Shown: positions 26,683 through 35,486 of the stretch, one piece after another
Layout of the letters: every line of letters starts with the position of its first letter
How positions within the stretch are numbered: the stretch's first letter is position 1
From: Comamonas badia DSM 17552
GTDB lineage: Bacteria; Pseudomonadota; Gammaproteobacteria; Burkholderiales; Burkholderiaceae_C
Direction of reading: 5' to 3'
Assembly: GCF_000484635.1 (NCBI RefSeq)
Contig: NZ_AXVM01000002.1
Coordinates: 186,001-250,000, forward strand
Length of the DNA stretch: 64,000 nucleotides
Position numbers and translations under genes: made by a program
The notes under the pieces: model-generated
Database searches by the model: none
What the model was told of the DNA's origin: nothing
What the model saw: only the letters and a program-made list of their open reading frames with translations

Positions 26683-27153
26683 TCAGCCACTGCAGCCGCA
26701 GCTACCATCGCCGCAGTTTTCATCGGCACCGGCATGGGCCTTCTTTTTGGTGATCGTCGTCGCGGGCTTGCCTCTCATCGCGGTATCGCGGTTCGCGCCC
26801 GCCGCCTCCAGTCGCGAGAGGTAGTCGTTCCAGAGCTCATCCTGGTCATGCCCCAGCCTGTAGAGCAGGCTCCAGGTGAACAGGCCGCTGTTGTGGCCAT
26901 CCGAGAACGTCGGGCGCACGGCGTAGTTGCCCATGGGTTCGAGTTCGGTGATCGTCACCTCGCGCTTGCCGGTCTGCAGCACCTCCTGCCCCGGGCCGTG
27001 GCCGGTGACTTCCGCCGAGGGCGAATACACGCGCATCAGCTCGAACGGGATGCGGTAGCGCTCGCCGCTGGAAAACGCGACCTCCATCGTGCGCGAGGTT
27101 TCATGCAGGGTGATTGCCGTCGGAACCGGCGCGGCGGTGGTCTGTTCAGCCAT
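26683..27153 (-). CDS. DUF971 / gamma-butyrobetaine hydroxylase N-terminal-like domain protein
   Basis: A 156-residue protein. Residues about 14-120 form the DUF971 domain, with GERYRIPFELMRVYSPSAEV, LEPMGNYAVRPTFSDGHNSG and GLFTWSLLYRLG. It ends in a Cys-rich tail (ENCGDGSCGCSG), suggesting metal or iron-sulfur binding. DUF971 proteins are linked to iron-sulfur assembly in some bacteria, but no function is proven here. It is an upstream neighbour of ubiE on the same strand and follows the HIT gene across a copy of the dispersed repeat. Confidence 0.88.
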   Translation of the reverse strand: MAEQTTAAPVPTAITLHETSRTMEVAFSSGERYRIPFELMRVYSPSAEVTGHGPGQEVLQTGKREVTITELEPMGNYAVRPTFSDGHNSGLFTWSLLYRLGHDQDELWNDYLSRLEAAGANRDTAMRGKPATTITKKKAHAGADENCGDGSCGCSG

Positions 27154-27170
27154 GGGAATGCAAAATCAGT

Positions 27171-27233
27171 TCAAGTAGCAAAAAAGCCTTTTGCGCTTAC
27201 GCAGCAAGCGCCAGCAGCTATGTATTTGATTGC
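27171..27233 (-). repeat. dispersed palindromic element between the HIT gene and the DUF971 gene
   Basis: Minus strand: CATAGCTGCTGGCGCTTG, CTGCGT, AAGCGCAAAAGGCTTTTTTG. The TAG in ATAGCT is the stop codon of the HIT-family gene. The element fills almost the whole 64-bp gap. Confidence 0.75.
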
Positions 27234-27661
27234 GATCCAGCCCAGTCCGAGAGCCGGGCACGCAGGGCATCATGCACCAGCGGCTGCTGCCGCGCCAAGG
27301 CCGCAATGCGCGCAGTGTCTTGCGCGCGCCGCGGCGGCGCCCAGACGGCATCGGGAAAGTGGCTGTCCCAGTCGAAGCGGGCGATCACATGCCAGTGCAG
27401 GTGCGCCACCTGGTTGCCCAGCGCCGCGATGTTGACCTTGGTGGGTAGAAGCTGCTCGCGCAGCACCTGTTCGACCCGCGCCACCGCCTGCATGCAGTGC
27501 GCCCGTTCCGCTTCGGAGAGATCGGTGAATTCGCCCGCGTGCGCATTCCACACCACACGGTAGAACGCGGGAAAGGCGGGCTCATCGGCCTGGATCACCC
27601 GCAGCCAGGCGCCGCGCCAAACGAGCCGGCCGCCTTCCGTCTCGCAGAGCGGGCAGGCCAT
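27218..27661 (-). CDS. HIT-family hydrolase
   Basis: A 147-residue protein with the histidine-triad motif HLHWHVIARF, the nucleotidyl-hydrolase or transferase centre of the family. N-terminal MACPLCETEGG carries a Cys pair, as in several bacterial HIT proteins. The start at 27661 is ten bases after the serA stop; a longer frame beginning inside serA has no family match. The stop is a TAG supplied by a repeat copy. The substrate is unknown; dinucleoside polyphosphates or AMP adducts are typical. Confidence 0.88.
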   Translation of the reverse strand: MACPLCETEGGRLVWRGAWLRVIQADEPAFPAFYRVVWNAHAGEFTDLSEAERAHCMQAVARVEQVLREQLLPTKVNIAALGNQVAHLHWHVIARFDWDSHFPDAVWAPPRRAQDTARIAALARQQPLVHDALRARLSDWAGSQSNT

Positions 27662-27671
27662 CGCAACCAAA

Positions 27672-28901
27672 TCAGAACAGCACGCGGGTGCGGATGGTGC
27701 CTTGCACCTTGGCGAGCTTCTCCAGCGCCATGTCCGACGAGCGCGCATCCAGATCGACCACCACATAGCCGACGTTGTCGCGCGTCTGCAGGAACTGGGC
27801 GGAGATGTTGACCTCGCCGTCCGAGAGGATGCGGTTGATCTCCGACATCACGCCCGGCACATTGCGGTGGATGTGCAGCACGCGGTGCTTGCCGGGGTGC
27901 GCGGGCAGCGCCACTTCGGGCAAGTTGACCGAGCTGGTGGAGGTGCCGGTGTCGCTGTAGGTGATGAGCTTGTGCGCCACTTCCAGGCCGATGTTGGCCT
28001 GCGCCTCCAGCGTCGAGCCGCCGATGTGCGGCGTGAGGATGACGTTGTCGAGGCCCCGCAGCGGCGAGACGAACTCGTCCTTGGTGCTCTTGGGCTCCGC
28101 CGGAAACACGTCGATCGCCGCGCCGATGATGCGCCCGGCCCGGATGGCGTCTGCCAGCGGCTCGATGCGCACCACCGTGCCGCGCGAGGCGTTGATCAGG
28201 ATGCTGTGCTCCTTCATCGCGGCAATTTCGGCCTCGCCCATCATCCACTGCGTGCTGGGCAGCTGCGGCACATGCAGCGTGACGATGTCGGATTGCGCGA
28301 GCAGCGCCTTGAGCGATTCCACCTGGCGCGCGTTGCCCAGCGGCAGCTTGGCGATCACATCATGAAAAATCACCTGCATGCCCAGGCTTTCCGCCAGCAC
28401 CGACAGCTGCGAGCCGATCGCGCCATAGCCGACGATGCCCAGCGTCTTGCCGCGCGCCTCGTGCGAGTTTTCCGCCGTCTTGAGCCAGCCGCCGCGGTGC
28501 GCCGCCGCATTGCGCGCCGGAATGCCGCGCAGCAGCAAGATCGCCTCGGCCAGCACCAGCTCAGCGACCGAGCGGGTGTTGGAATACGGCGCGTTGAACA
28601 CCGCGATGCCCTTCTCGCGCGCCGCGTTCAGGTCCACCTGGTTGGTGCCGATGCAGAAACATCCGATGGAGACCAGCTTGTTGGCATGCGCCAGCACCTC
28701 GGCGGTGAGCTGGGTGCGCGAGCGGATGCCGATGAAATGCACGTCGGCGATCTTGCTCAGCAGCTCCTGCCCCTCCAGCGCGCGCGGCAGCAGCTCCACG
28801 TTGGTGTAGCCGGCGGCATGCAATGCATCGACGGCGCATTGGTGGATGCCTTCCAGCAGCAGAAACTTGATCTTGTTCTTGTCGAGGGACGTTTTGGGCA
28901 T
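27672..28901 (-). CDS. serA: D-3-phosphoglycerate dehydrogenase
   Basis: The first step of serine synthesis: NAD-dependent oxidation of 3-phosphoglycerate. The 409-residue protein matches the length of the E. coli enzyme. The Rossmann loop GYGAIGSQ lies near residue 158, the catalytic region includes NASRGTVVRIEPL and LTPHIGGSTLEAQ, and a C-terminal ACT domain starts near 335 (RVLHIHRNVPGVMSEINRIL), where serine feedback usually acts. The ATG at 28901 (MPKTSLDKNK) is chosen because the upstream in-frame extension to 29012 has no family likeness. It diverges from the GDPD gene. Confidence 0.96.
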   Translation of the reverse strand: MPKTSLDKNKIKFLLLEGIHQCAVDALHAAGYTNVELLPRALEGQELLSKIADVHFIGIRSRTQLTAEVLAHANKLVSIGCFCIGTNQVDLNAAREKGIAVFNAPYSNTRSVAELVLAEAILLLRGIPARNAAAHRGGWLKTAENSHEARGKTLGIVGYGAIGSQLSVLAESLGMQVIFHDVIAKLPLGNARQVESLKALLAQSDIVTLHVPQLPSTQWMMGEAEIAAMKEHSILINASRGTVVRIEPLADAIRAGRIIGAAIDVFPAEPKSTKDEFVSPLRGLDNVILTPHIGGSTLEAQANIGLEVAHKLITYSDTGTSTSSVNLPEVALPAHPGKHRVLHIHRNVPGVMSEINRILSDGEVNISAQFLQTRDNVGYVVVDLDARSSDMALEKLAKVQGTIRTRVLF

Positions 28902-29052
28902 GGTGCGGGTCTCGGAAAAATGAAAGCCTGCGAAACTGCAAGCCCTATGGGGGATAACCCCGATGATTGTGCACTGCACAAAACCCTGGGGCAGACAGGG
29001 TGAATTGTGCACCTGCTGCCCATCGCCCCGCTTCTAGCCACCCGGTGCCAGA

Positions 29053-29814
29053 ATGCTCTTCATGACCATTCCTGCCCTCCCCGCCTGGCCCTATCCCTTC
29101 TGGATCGCCCACCGCGGCGCCGGCAAGCTGGCACCGGAAAACACCCTGGCAGCATTCAGGCTGGGCGCAAGCCACGGCTGGCGCATGTTCGAATGCGACG
29201 CCAAGCTCAGCCGCGATGGCGTGCTGTTTCTGCTGCACGACGATAGGCTGGAGCGCACCAGCAACGGCCAGGGGATTGCGGGCCAACAGCCCTGGGCCGC
29301 GCTCTCGCGGCTCGATGCCGGCGCCTGGCATTCGCGCCAGTACGCGGGCGAGCCGCTGCTCACGCTGGAGCGCCTGGCGCACTGGTGCCTGGCCAACCAT
29401 CTGCTGCTGAACCTGGAGATCAAACCCAGCCCCGATACGGATGCCGACACCGGCCAGGCCGTCGCGCAGGCCGTGGCGCGGCTGTGGCAGGGGCAAGGCG
29501 TCGCACCGCTGCTGAGCTCGTTTTCCACCACGGCGCTGCAGGCCGCCCGCATGGCCGCCCCGGCGCTGCCGCGCGCCCTGCTGCTGGATACCCTGCCAGC
29601 CGACTGGCTGACCCAGGCGCAGGCCCTCGGCTGCATTGCGCTGGTGGCCGAGCATGCGCTCTGGACTTCCGAAACCATGGGCGCGGCCAAGGCCGCCGGT
29701 CTGCGCACCCTGAGCTACACCGTCAACGAAGCTGCCGAGGCCGACCGCCTGAGGACGCTTGGCACCGACGGCATCATCACCGACCGCGTGGATTTTTTCA
29801 GCCCCGCGGCTTGA
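29053..29814 (+). CDS. ugpQ: glycerophosphodiester phosphodiesterase
   Basis: Hydrolyses deacylated phospholipid head groups to glycerol-3-phosphate and an alcohol. The 253-residue GDPD-type protein has IAHRGAGKLAPENTLAAF with the catalytic His, ECDAKLSRDG with metal ligands, LLHDDRLERTSNG with the second His, and LEIKPS. No signal peptide is seen, so it is cytosolic like UgpQ. The ATG at 29053 or the one three codons later (MTIPALP) could be used. It diverges from serA and is followed by a small gene on the opposite strand. Confidence 0.9.
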   Translation: MLFMTIPALPAWPYPFWIAHRGAGKLAPENTLAAFRLGASHGWRMFECDAKLSRDGVLFLLHDDRLERTSNGQGIAGQQPWAALSRLDAGAWHSRQYAGEPLLTLERLAHWCLANHLLLNLEIKPSPDTDADTGQAVAQAVARLWQGQGVAPLLSSFSTTALQAARMAAPALPRALLLDTLPADWLTQAQALGCIALVAEHALWTSETMGAAKAAGLRTLSYTVNEAAEADRLRTLGTDGIITDRVDFFSPAA

Positions 29815-29837
29815 GGATGTCCGGCATTACCCGCTGG

Positions 29838-30113
29838 TCAGCGCCAGGCGCGCAGCCAGAGCCAGTGCGCGCCGGCCGTGGCAAGCACCAGCACGCCATA
29901 GGTCAGCATCTGCCCATCCCTGCCCAACAGCAGCACGCCGCCCGCCAGAACGGTGCACCCCACTATGGAAAGCAGAGCTATTGGCACAGTCCAGCCATGC
30001 GCTACAGCCATTTTTCGCATGAATAATTGGCTGCCAGCCACCTGCAGCAGCGCCAGCACCAAAGCCGGCGCGATGAAATTCAGCAGGTGATTGATGGCGG
30101 TCAAAAAGCTCAT
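29838..30113 (-). CDS. small membrane protein, function unknown
   Basis: A 91-residue product (MSFLTAINHLLNFIAPALVL) with three hydrophobic segments at about 10-30, 42-60 and 68-86 and a short basic end (LWLRAWR). I do not recognise a family with certainty; similar short proteins occur upstream of hemA in related genomes, as far as I recall. It diverges from hemA, with 39 bp between the start codons. The middle of the gene (29973-30027) is a copy of the dispersed repeat. Confidence 0.65.
   Translation of the reverse strand: MSFLTAINHLLNFIAPALVLALLQVAGSQLFMRKMAVAHGWTVPIALLSIVGCTVLAGGVLLLGRDGQMLTYGVLVLATAGAHWLWLRAWR
29973..30027 (+). repeat. dispersed palindromic element inside the small membrane gene
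   Basis: AGCTATTGGCACAG, TCCAGC, CATGCGCTACAGCCATTTTT and then CGCATGAATAA: both arms and the right end GCCATTTTTC match the other copies. It is read in frame on the minus strand. Confidence 0.6.
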
Positions 30114-30115
30114 GG

Positions 30116-30144
30116 GCGACACAATGCGGTACAAATTTTATAAT
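30116..30144 (+). promoter_or_regulatory. hemA promoter placing the start site at the ATG
   Basis: GCGACA at 30116-30121, a 17-base spacer and TATAAT at 30139-30144. Transcription would begin about 30150-30153, at or within three bases of the hemA ATG at 30153, so the message would be nearly leaderless. Confidence 0.6.
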
Positions 30145-30152
30145 CGCTCCCC

Positions 30153-31457
30153 ATGGCAGTCTGGGCCCTGGGCATCAACCATCAAACCGCACCGCTCGAT
30201 CTGCGGGGCCGCTTTGCCTTCGCGCTCGACCAGATCGCGCCCACGCTGCAGGGGCTGCGCCAGTCGTTCGGCAGCGCGGGCACCCAGCACAGTGGCGTGG
30301 AATCGGCCATCCTCTCCACCTGCAACCGCACCGAGGTCTACTGCGCCGCCGAGCATGCGGCGCTGGACCACACCCTGCAGTGGCTGGCGCAAAGCGGCGG
30401 CATCAGCGCCCAGCAGCTGCGCCCGCACGCCTACCTGCTGCAGGGCGACGGGGCGGCGCGCCACGCCTTTCGCGTCGCCAGCGGGCTCGATTCCATGGTG
30501 CTGGGCGAGGCGCAGATCCTCGGCCAGATGAAAACCGCGGTGCGCGCGGCCGAAGGCGCGGGCGCGCTGGGCAGCACGCTCAACCAGCTCTTTCAGCGCA
30601 GCTTTGCCGTGGCCAAGGAGGTGCGCACCAGCACCGACATCGGCGCGCACAGCATCAGCATGGCCGCCGCCGCCGTGCGCCTGGCGGGGCAGCTGTTCGA
30701 AGACCTGGGCCAGATCCGCGTGCTTTTCGTCGGCGCGGGCGAGATGATCGAGCTCTGCGCCACCCACTTTGCGGCCCGCAGCCCGCGCCAGATGGTGATC
30801 GCCAACCGCACGCTGGAACGCGGCGAAAAGCTCGCCACGCGCTTTGACGCCAGCGTGATGCGCCTGGCGGAGCTGCCCGAGCACCTGCACGAATTCGACG
30901 CCGTCATCAGCTGCACCGCCAGCACCCTGCCCATCATCGGCCTGGGTGCGGTGGAGCGCGCGCTGAAAAAGCGCCGCCACCGCCCCATCTTCATGGTCGA
31001 TCTGGCCGTGCCGCGCGACATCGAGCCCGAAGTCAAGCAGCTGGCCGACGTCTACCTCTACACCGTCGATGACCTCGCCACCGTGGTGCAGACCGGTCAG
31101 GCCCAGCGCGAAGCCGCCGTGCAGCAGGCCGAGGCGATCATCGACGTCGGCGTGCAGAACTTCATGCACTGGATGGACCAGCGCGATCCGGCGGGCGGCG
31201 TGGTGCCGCTGATTCAGCAGCTCAACAGCCAGGCCGACGACTGGCGCGCGCAGGAAATCGCCCGCGCGAAAAAGCTGCTGGCCAAGGGGCAGGACATCGA
31301 CAGCGTGCTCGAAGCCCTCTCGCGCGGCCTCACGCAGAAGATGCTGCACGGCGCCATGGCCGAGCTGCACGCGGGCGACCTTGACGCGCGCACGCAGGCC
31401 GCCGATACCGTCTCGCGCCTGTTCCTGCGTTCCGCCCGCGGCCATCGCGAGCGTTAG
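30153..31457 (+). CDS. hemA: glutamyl-tRNA reductase
   Basis: NADPH-dependent reduction of glutamyl-tRNA to glutamate semialdehyde, the first committed step of tetrapyrrole synthesis. The 434-residue protein starts [19 protein letters not shown], has the nucleophilic Cys57 in STCNRTEVY, the substrate loop [20 protein letters not shown], a Rossmann domain ([11 protein letters not shown]) and a C-terminal dimerisation domain. There is no room for a ribosome site because the TATAAT box lies nine bases upstream. prfA follows after a repeat copy, so hemA-prfA-prmC are probably one unit, as in many bacteria. Confidence 0.96.
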   Translation: MAVWALGINHQTAPLDLRGRFAFALDQIAPTLQGLRQSFGSAGTQHSGVESAILSTCNRTEVYCAAEHAALDHTLQWLAQSGGISAQQLRPHAYLLQGDGAARHAFRVASGLDSMVLGEAQILGQMKTAVRAAEGAGALGSTLNQLFQRSFAVAKEVRTSTDIGAHSISMAAAAVRLAGQLFEDLGQIRVLFVGAGEMIELCATHFAARSPRQMVIANRTLERGEKLATRFDASVMRLAELPEHLHEFDAVISCTASTLPIIGLGAVERALKKRRHRPIFMVDLAVPRDIEPEVKQLADVYLYTVDDLATVVQTGQAQREAAVQQAEAIIDVGVQNFMHWMDQRDPAGGVVPLIQQLNSQADDWRAQEIARAKKLLAKGQDIDSVLEALSRGLTQKMLHGAMAELHAGDLDARTQAADTVSRLFLRSARGHRER

Positions 31458-31460
31458 CGG

Positions 31461-31523
31461 CTTAAAGCCAAATTCGCCTCCAGCGCTTGATGCACAAGCG
31501 CTGAAAGCTACTGTATTGGTAGC
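31461..31523 (-). repeat. dispersed palindromic element between hemA and prfA
   Basis: The most symmetrical copy: AGCGCTTG, loop TGCAT, CAAGCGCT, a perfect 8-bp stem on either strand. GTAGCTTTC and GGAGGCGAATTTGGC flank it on the minus strand. No T-run follows, so a strong intrinsic terminator is unlikely. Confidence 0.8.
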
Positions 31524-31541
31524 GAATCCTTCATTTCCCGC

Positions 31542-32627
31542 ATGAAACCCTTTCTCCGCCAGCAACTGCAGCGCCATGCAGAGCGTTTGAATGAACTCGA
31601 TTTCCTGCTCTCGCGCGAGGACATCATGGGCGACATGGCGCAGTACCGAGTGCTCTCGCGCGAGCATGCCGAGGTCACCGCCGTCGCCAGCCGCTGGACA
31701 CGCTACCAGCAGCGCGAAGCCGATCTTGAAGCCGCGCGGGCATTGCTGCAAGACCCCGACATGGCGGAGCTGGCCCAGGAGGAAATCGACGGCGCCGCCG
31801 AAGAAATCAGCCGGCTGGATGACGAGCTGCAGCGCCTGCTGCTGCCCAGGGATCCGGATGACGCACGCCATGCCTTCCTCGAAATCCGCGCCGGCACCGG
31901 TGGTGATGAATCCGCGCTGTTCGCCGCCGATCTGGCGCGCATGTACACCCGCTACGCCGCCACTGCCGGCTGGCGCGTGGAGGTGATGAGCGAACACGAG
32001 AGCGAGCTGGGCGGCTACAAGGAAGTGGTGCTGCGCATCGACGGTGAGAATGCCTTCGGCCGCCTGCGCTTTGAATCCGGTGGCCACCGCGTGCAGCGCG
32101 TGCCGGTGACCGAGACGCAAGGGCGCATCCACACCAGCGCCTGCACCGTCGCCGTGATGCCAGAGCCCGACGAGCACGAGGCCATCACGCTCAACCCGGC
32201 CGAGCTGCGCATAGACACCTTCCGCGCCAGCGGCGCCGGTGGCCAGCACATCAACAAGACCGATTCCGCCGTGCGCGTGGTGCATCTGCCCACCGGCATC
32301 GTCGCCGAATGCCAGGACGGGCGCAGCCAGCACGCCAACAAGGCCCAGGCGCTGCGCGTGCTGCAGGCGCGGCTGCAGGAAAAAGAGCGCAGCGAGCGCG
32401 CCGCAAAAGAGGCGGCCCTGCGCAAGGGCCTGATCGGCAGCGGCGACCGCTCCGACCGCATCCGCACCTACAACTTCCCGCAGGGGCGCCTGACGGACCA
32501 CCGCATCAACCTCACGCTCTACAAGCTGCAGATGGTGATGGATGGCGACCTGGGCGAGGTGCTGGACGCGCTGCAGCACGCCCACGAGGCTGAATTGCTG
32601 GCAGAGCTTGAAACCGCCCATGCCTGA
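31542..32627 (+). CDS. prfA: peptide chain release factor 1
   Basis: Reads UAA and UAG and triggers hydrolysis of the finished peptide. The 361-residue protein has the codon-reading tripeptide Pro-Val-Thr at 188-190 ([13 protein letters not shown], the PxT type of RF1) and the catalytic GGQ at 233-235 ([15 protein letters not shown]). The prmC gene, whose product methylates that glutamine, overlaps the last eight bases. hemA lies 84 bp upstream. Confidence 0.97.
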   Translation: MKPFLRQQLQRHAERLNELDFLLSREDIMGDMAQYRVLSREHAEVTAVASRWTRYQQREADLEAARALLQDPDMAELAQEEIDGAAEEISRLDDELQRLLLPRDPDDARHAFLEIRAGTGGDESALFAADLARMYTRYAATAGWRVEVMSEHESELGGYKEVVLRIDGENAFGRLRFESGGHRVQRVPVTETQGRIHTSACTVAVMPEPDEHEAITLNPAELRIDTFRASGAGGQHINKTDSAVRVVHLPTGIVAECQDGRSQHANKAQALRVLQARLQEKERSERAAKEAALRKGLIGSGDRSDRIRTYNFPQGRLTDHRINLTLYKLQMVMDGDLGEVLDALQHAHEAELLAELETAHA

Positions 32628-33474
32628 GGCCATCCCCCCGCGGCGGCTGGACGCCGCCCTCGCCTGGGCCCAGCAACTGCGCCTGCCGCGCCTGGAAGCG
32701 CAGATGCTGCTGCTGCACACGCTGGGCCGCGGCCCGCACGACCGCGCCTGGCTGCTGGCACACGACGGCGAGCCTCTGGCATCCGCGGCATGGACATCCT
32801 TCGAACACCTGTGCCGCCGGCGGCTGTCCGGAGAGCCCGTCGCCTACCTCATCGGCCACAAGGCCTTCTACGGACTGGACCTGTGCGTCAACGAACAGGT
32901 GCTCGACCCGCGCCCGGATACCGAAACGCTGGTGGACTGGGCGCTGGAAGTGCTGCAAGCACAGACAGCACCGCTCATCGTGGATCTGGGTACCGGCAGC
33001 GGCGCCATCGCCCTGGCCCTCAAGGCGCAGCGCCCGGACGCCAGCGTCACCGCCATCGACGCCAGCCCACAGGCCTTGGAAGTGGCGCGGCACAACGCCC
33101 GGCGATTGAACCTGCCCATCACCGTGCGCCAAGGCAACTGGCTTGCCGGCGATCATGGGCGCTTCGACCTCATCGCCGGCAACCCACCCTACATCGCCGA
33201 GGATGACCCGCACCTGGCCGCGCTGCGGCACGAGCCCCGCATGGCGCTTGCCAGCGGCGCCGATGGGCTGAACGCCATCCGCGCCATCATCGCGCAGGCT
33301 CCGGTGCATCTGCGCCCGGGCGGCTGGCTGTTGCTGGAACACGGCCATGAGCAGGCCTCTGCCGTCTGCCAGCTGTTGCAGGCGGCCGGCTTCACGCAGG
33401 TGCAAAGCCGATCGGACCTCGCCGGCCACGCGAGGTGCAGCGGAGGCTGCTGGATGGAATCCCCGGCGCTCTGA
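32620..33474 (+). CDS. prmC: protein-(glutamine-N5) methyltransferase, release factor-specific
   Basis: Methylates the glutamine of the GGQ motif in release factors using SAM. The 284-residue protein has an N-terminal helical domain, the SAM-binding [12 protein letters not shown] near residue 121 and the catalytic NPPY at 188-191. The ATG at 32620 lies inside the end of prfA (eight-base overlap), a strong sign of coupling. The C-terminal HARCSGGCW is typical of the family's R-C-x-G end. Confidence 0.95.
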   Translation: MPEAIPPRRLDAALAWAQQLRLPRLEAQMLLLHTLGRGPHDRAWLLAHDGEPLASAAWTSFEHLCRRRLSGEPVAYLIGHKAFYGLDLCVNEQVLDPRPDTETLVDWALEVLQAQTAPLIVDLGTGSGAIALALKAQRPDASVTAIDASPQALEVARHNARRLNLPITVRQGNWLAGDHGRFDLIAGNPPYIAEDDPHLAALRHEPRMALASGADGLNAIRAIIAQAPVHLRPGGWLLLEHGHEQASAVCQLLQAAGFTQVQSRSDLAGHARCSGGCWMESPAL

Positions 33475-33586
33475 AAAGATTCTGACGTTCCATGCAAGAA
33501 TGCCTGGCCCGAATCAAGAAGCGGCGGAAATGGCTGCCGCCAACGATTCAGGGATCCTTTCAACGCAAATTCAAGGAGCACGCACG

Positions 33587-33985
33587 ATGGGCGCACCAGT
33601 CATATCCGGAGATGGCGTTTTTTCGCACACCACGGTCGGGGCAAACGACCTGCAGAAATCCACCATTTTTTACGACGCAGTGCTGGCAACGCTGGGCATC
33701 AAGAATCTTGGGCCTTTTGGCGACAACTGCTTTCTCTATGGCCGTGACAAACCGGCTTTGCTCGTCCTGCGCCCGTCAGCCGGCGGCCCGGCCAGCAGCA
33801 ATGGCGTGACGATCGGCTTCGCCGCCAAAAGCACGGCAGAAGTCGATGCCTTCCACGCCGCCGGACTGAAAGCCGGCGGTGCCGACGAAGGCGCGGCCGG
33901 TGCCCGCACGCACCTGCCGGGCGCCTATGCCGGTTACCTGCGCGACCCGTCAGGCAACAAGGTCTGCGCCTACTATTTTTCCTGA
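33587..33985 (+). CDS. VOC (glyoxalase/bleomycin resistance) family protein
   Basis: A 132-residue single vicinal-oxygen-chelate domain with FSHTTVGANDLQKSTIFYDA at the start and GYLRDPSGNKVCAYYF at the end, the usual metal-site strands of the fold. AAGGAG lies eight bases before the ATG at 33587. Substrate unknown; such small proteins may be isomerases, dioxygenases or resistance factors. It is a single gene between prmC and grxD, both of which are usually closer together. Confidence 0.85.
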   Translation: MGAPVISGDGVFSHTTVGANDLQKSTIFYDAVLATLGIKNLGPFGDNCFLYGRDKPALLVLRPSAGGPASSNGVTIGFAAKSTAEVDAFHAAGLKAGGADEGAAGARTHLPGAYAGYLRDPSGNKVCAYYFS

Positions 33986-34007
33986 ACTGCAAAGCCGCAT
34001 TCCAATG

Positions 34008-34028
34008 CCCGGTTCCAACGGAGCCGGG
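34008..34028 (+). terminator. hairpin between the VOC gene and grxD
   Basis: A nine-pair stem CCCGGTTCC/GGAGCCGGG with one G-T pair and an AAC loop, 23 bp after the VOC stop. No T-run follows, so a rho-independent terminator is possible but weak. Confidence 0.3.
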
Positions 34029-34112
34029 CTGCCGAATACGCCGCAAGGCACAGGGACATGAAGAAGATGAAATAATCCGCCATCTTCACGCCTTTCTGTT
34101 TCAGGGTATCTC

Positions 34113-34436
34113 ATGAGCGACGTCCAGCAACGCATAGACCAACTGGTCAAGAACAACGACATCCTGCTTTTCATGAAGGGCGATGCGCAGTACCCGATGT
34201 GCGGCTTTTCCGGCCGCGCGGTGCAAATTCTCAAGGCCTTGGGCGTGGATCTGGAATCCCTCAAGACCGTGAACGTACTGGAGGACGAGGAAATCCGCCA
34301 GGGCGTGAAGGAATACAGCAACTGGCCGACGATCCCGCAGCTCTACGTCAAGGGCGAGCTCGTCGGCGGCGCCGACATCATGATGGAAATGTACGAATCG
34401 GGCGAGCTCAAGACCCTGCTTGCCCCGCAGGCCTGA
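34113..34436 (+). CDS. grxD: monothiol glutaredoxin, CGFS type
   Basis: Carries or transfers iron-sulfur clusters. The 107-residue protein has the CGFS active site at residue 30 (YPMCGFSGRAV), the glutathione-binding NWPTIPQLYV and the GGADIMMEM segment that ends the fold. Its length matches E. coli GrxD (115). It lies convergent with fdhD, whose stop is 17 bp away. Confidence 0.96.
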   Translation: MSDVQQRIDQLVKNNDILLFMKGDAQYPMCGFSGRAVQILKALGVDLESLKTVNVLEDEEIRQGVKEYSNWPTIPQLYVKGELVGGADIMMEMYESGELKTLLAPQA

Positions 34437-34453
34437 ACCGGCTGCCGACACAG

Positions 34454-35305
34454 CTACGCATAGCGTAGCGCGTACGGCGGGCGGCACTGCGCCCACAGGT
34501 GCATCCCGGCCTCGCGCGCCAGTTGCAGCGCCAGGGCGGTCGGCGCGGACACCGTCGCCAGCAGCGCTATATTCAGGCGCGCGCATTTGCGCACCAGCTC
34601 ATAGCTGGTGCGGCTGGTCATCACCACAAAGCCGGGTTCCTGCAGGCGCCCCGTGCGCGCAAGCCGCCCGAGCAGCTTGTCCAGCGCGTTGTGGCGACCC
34701 ACATCCTCCAGCACGTCCTGCAGCTGCCCATCGGGCGTTGCCCAGCCGGCGGCATGCAGCGCACCCGCATCGGCATTGAGCCGCTGGCGCTCGCGCAGCA
34801 CGCCAAACGGCCGCAACACCTCTGCCACACCCAAACCCCCACGCCACGCCGGCGCGGGCATGGGCACGGCGCGCAGATCCAGCGCCTGCAGGCTTTCCAC
34901 GCCGCACAGTCCGCAGCCGGTGCGGCCGGCCAGTGTCCTGCGCCGCTGCTTGAGGCGCTCGAAGTGCCGCGGCGCAATGTCGATCTCCGCCACGCACGCG
35001 GCCTCAGGCGTTCCCGCGCCGTGGTGCCGCACCTCGATGCCGCGGCATTCGCCGGGCTGATCGATGATGCCTTCGCTGAGCGCAAAACCAAGCGCGAAAT
35101 CTTCCAGATCCTGCGGCGTCGCCATCATCACCGCATGCGAGATGTCGTTGAAGACCAAGGCAACCGGCACCTCGCTGGCCACCCATGCCTCGCGGTGTGC
35201 CGGCTCTGCCGCCCCATCGGAGCACATGCGCAGCGCCTGCACTGCCGCCAGCGGCTCAATCCGTGAGCGCGATGCGTTGACCGCTCCGGGAATGTTGATG
35301 TCCAT
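34454..35305 (-). CDS. fdhD: formate dehydrogenase accessory sulfurtransferase
   Basis: Transfers sulfur from a cysteine desulfurase to the molybdenum cofactor of formate dehydrogenase. The 283-residue protein has the essential Cys pair Cys131/Cys134 in RTGCGLCGVESL, the family segment EDVGRHNALDKLLG and SRTSYELVRKCA. The stop codon lies in a palindrome (34453-34469). It is the nearest gene to the methanethiol oxidase and diverges from it across 181 bp. Formate dehydrogenase itself is not in the window; the gene would support oxidation of formate formed from formaldehyde. Confidence 0.94.
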   Translation of the reverse strand: MDINIPGAVNASRSRIEPLAAVQALRMCSDGAAEPAHREAWVASEVPVALVFNDISHAVMMATPQDLEDFALGFALSEGIIDQPGECRGIEVRHHGAGTPEAACVAEIDIAPRHFERLKQRRRTLAGRTGCGLCGVESLQALDLRAVPMPAPAWRGGLGVAEVLRPFGVLRERQRLNADAGALHAAGWATPDGQLQDVLEDVGRHNALDKLLGRLARTGRLQEPGFVVMTSRTSYELVRKCARLNIALLATVSAPTALALQLAREAGMHLWAQCRPPYALRYA

Positions 35306-35486
35306 GAAATGCCCTGAAACCTGCTCGCTTCCGATTGTGATCCAGCACGCCTGCGTGCCACCACTGTCTTGCTGGCATATAGCATAAGCAATTACGTATA
35401 AACCCTAGTTGCCCAGGAAAAAAACTGCCTTCAATATCAGGCGCAGGTGATGCTATGTCGCTCGCCACCATTTCAGGAGACCTTTC

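Noticed and set aside
30138-32720. An 860-codon minus-strand frame across hemA and prfA
   Set aside because: It lies exactly opposite two conserved genes, has no motif, and is explained by codon bias of the sense strand.
34453-34469. The palindrome GCTACGC-ATA-GCGTAGC at the fdhD stop as a bidirectional terminator with grxD
   Set aside because: The stem is perfect but short and has no T-run on either strand. Noted in the fdhD entry only.
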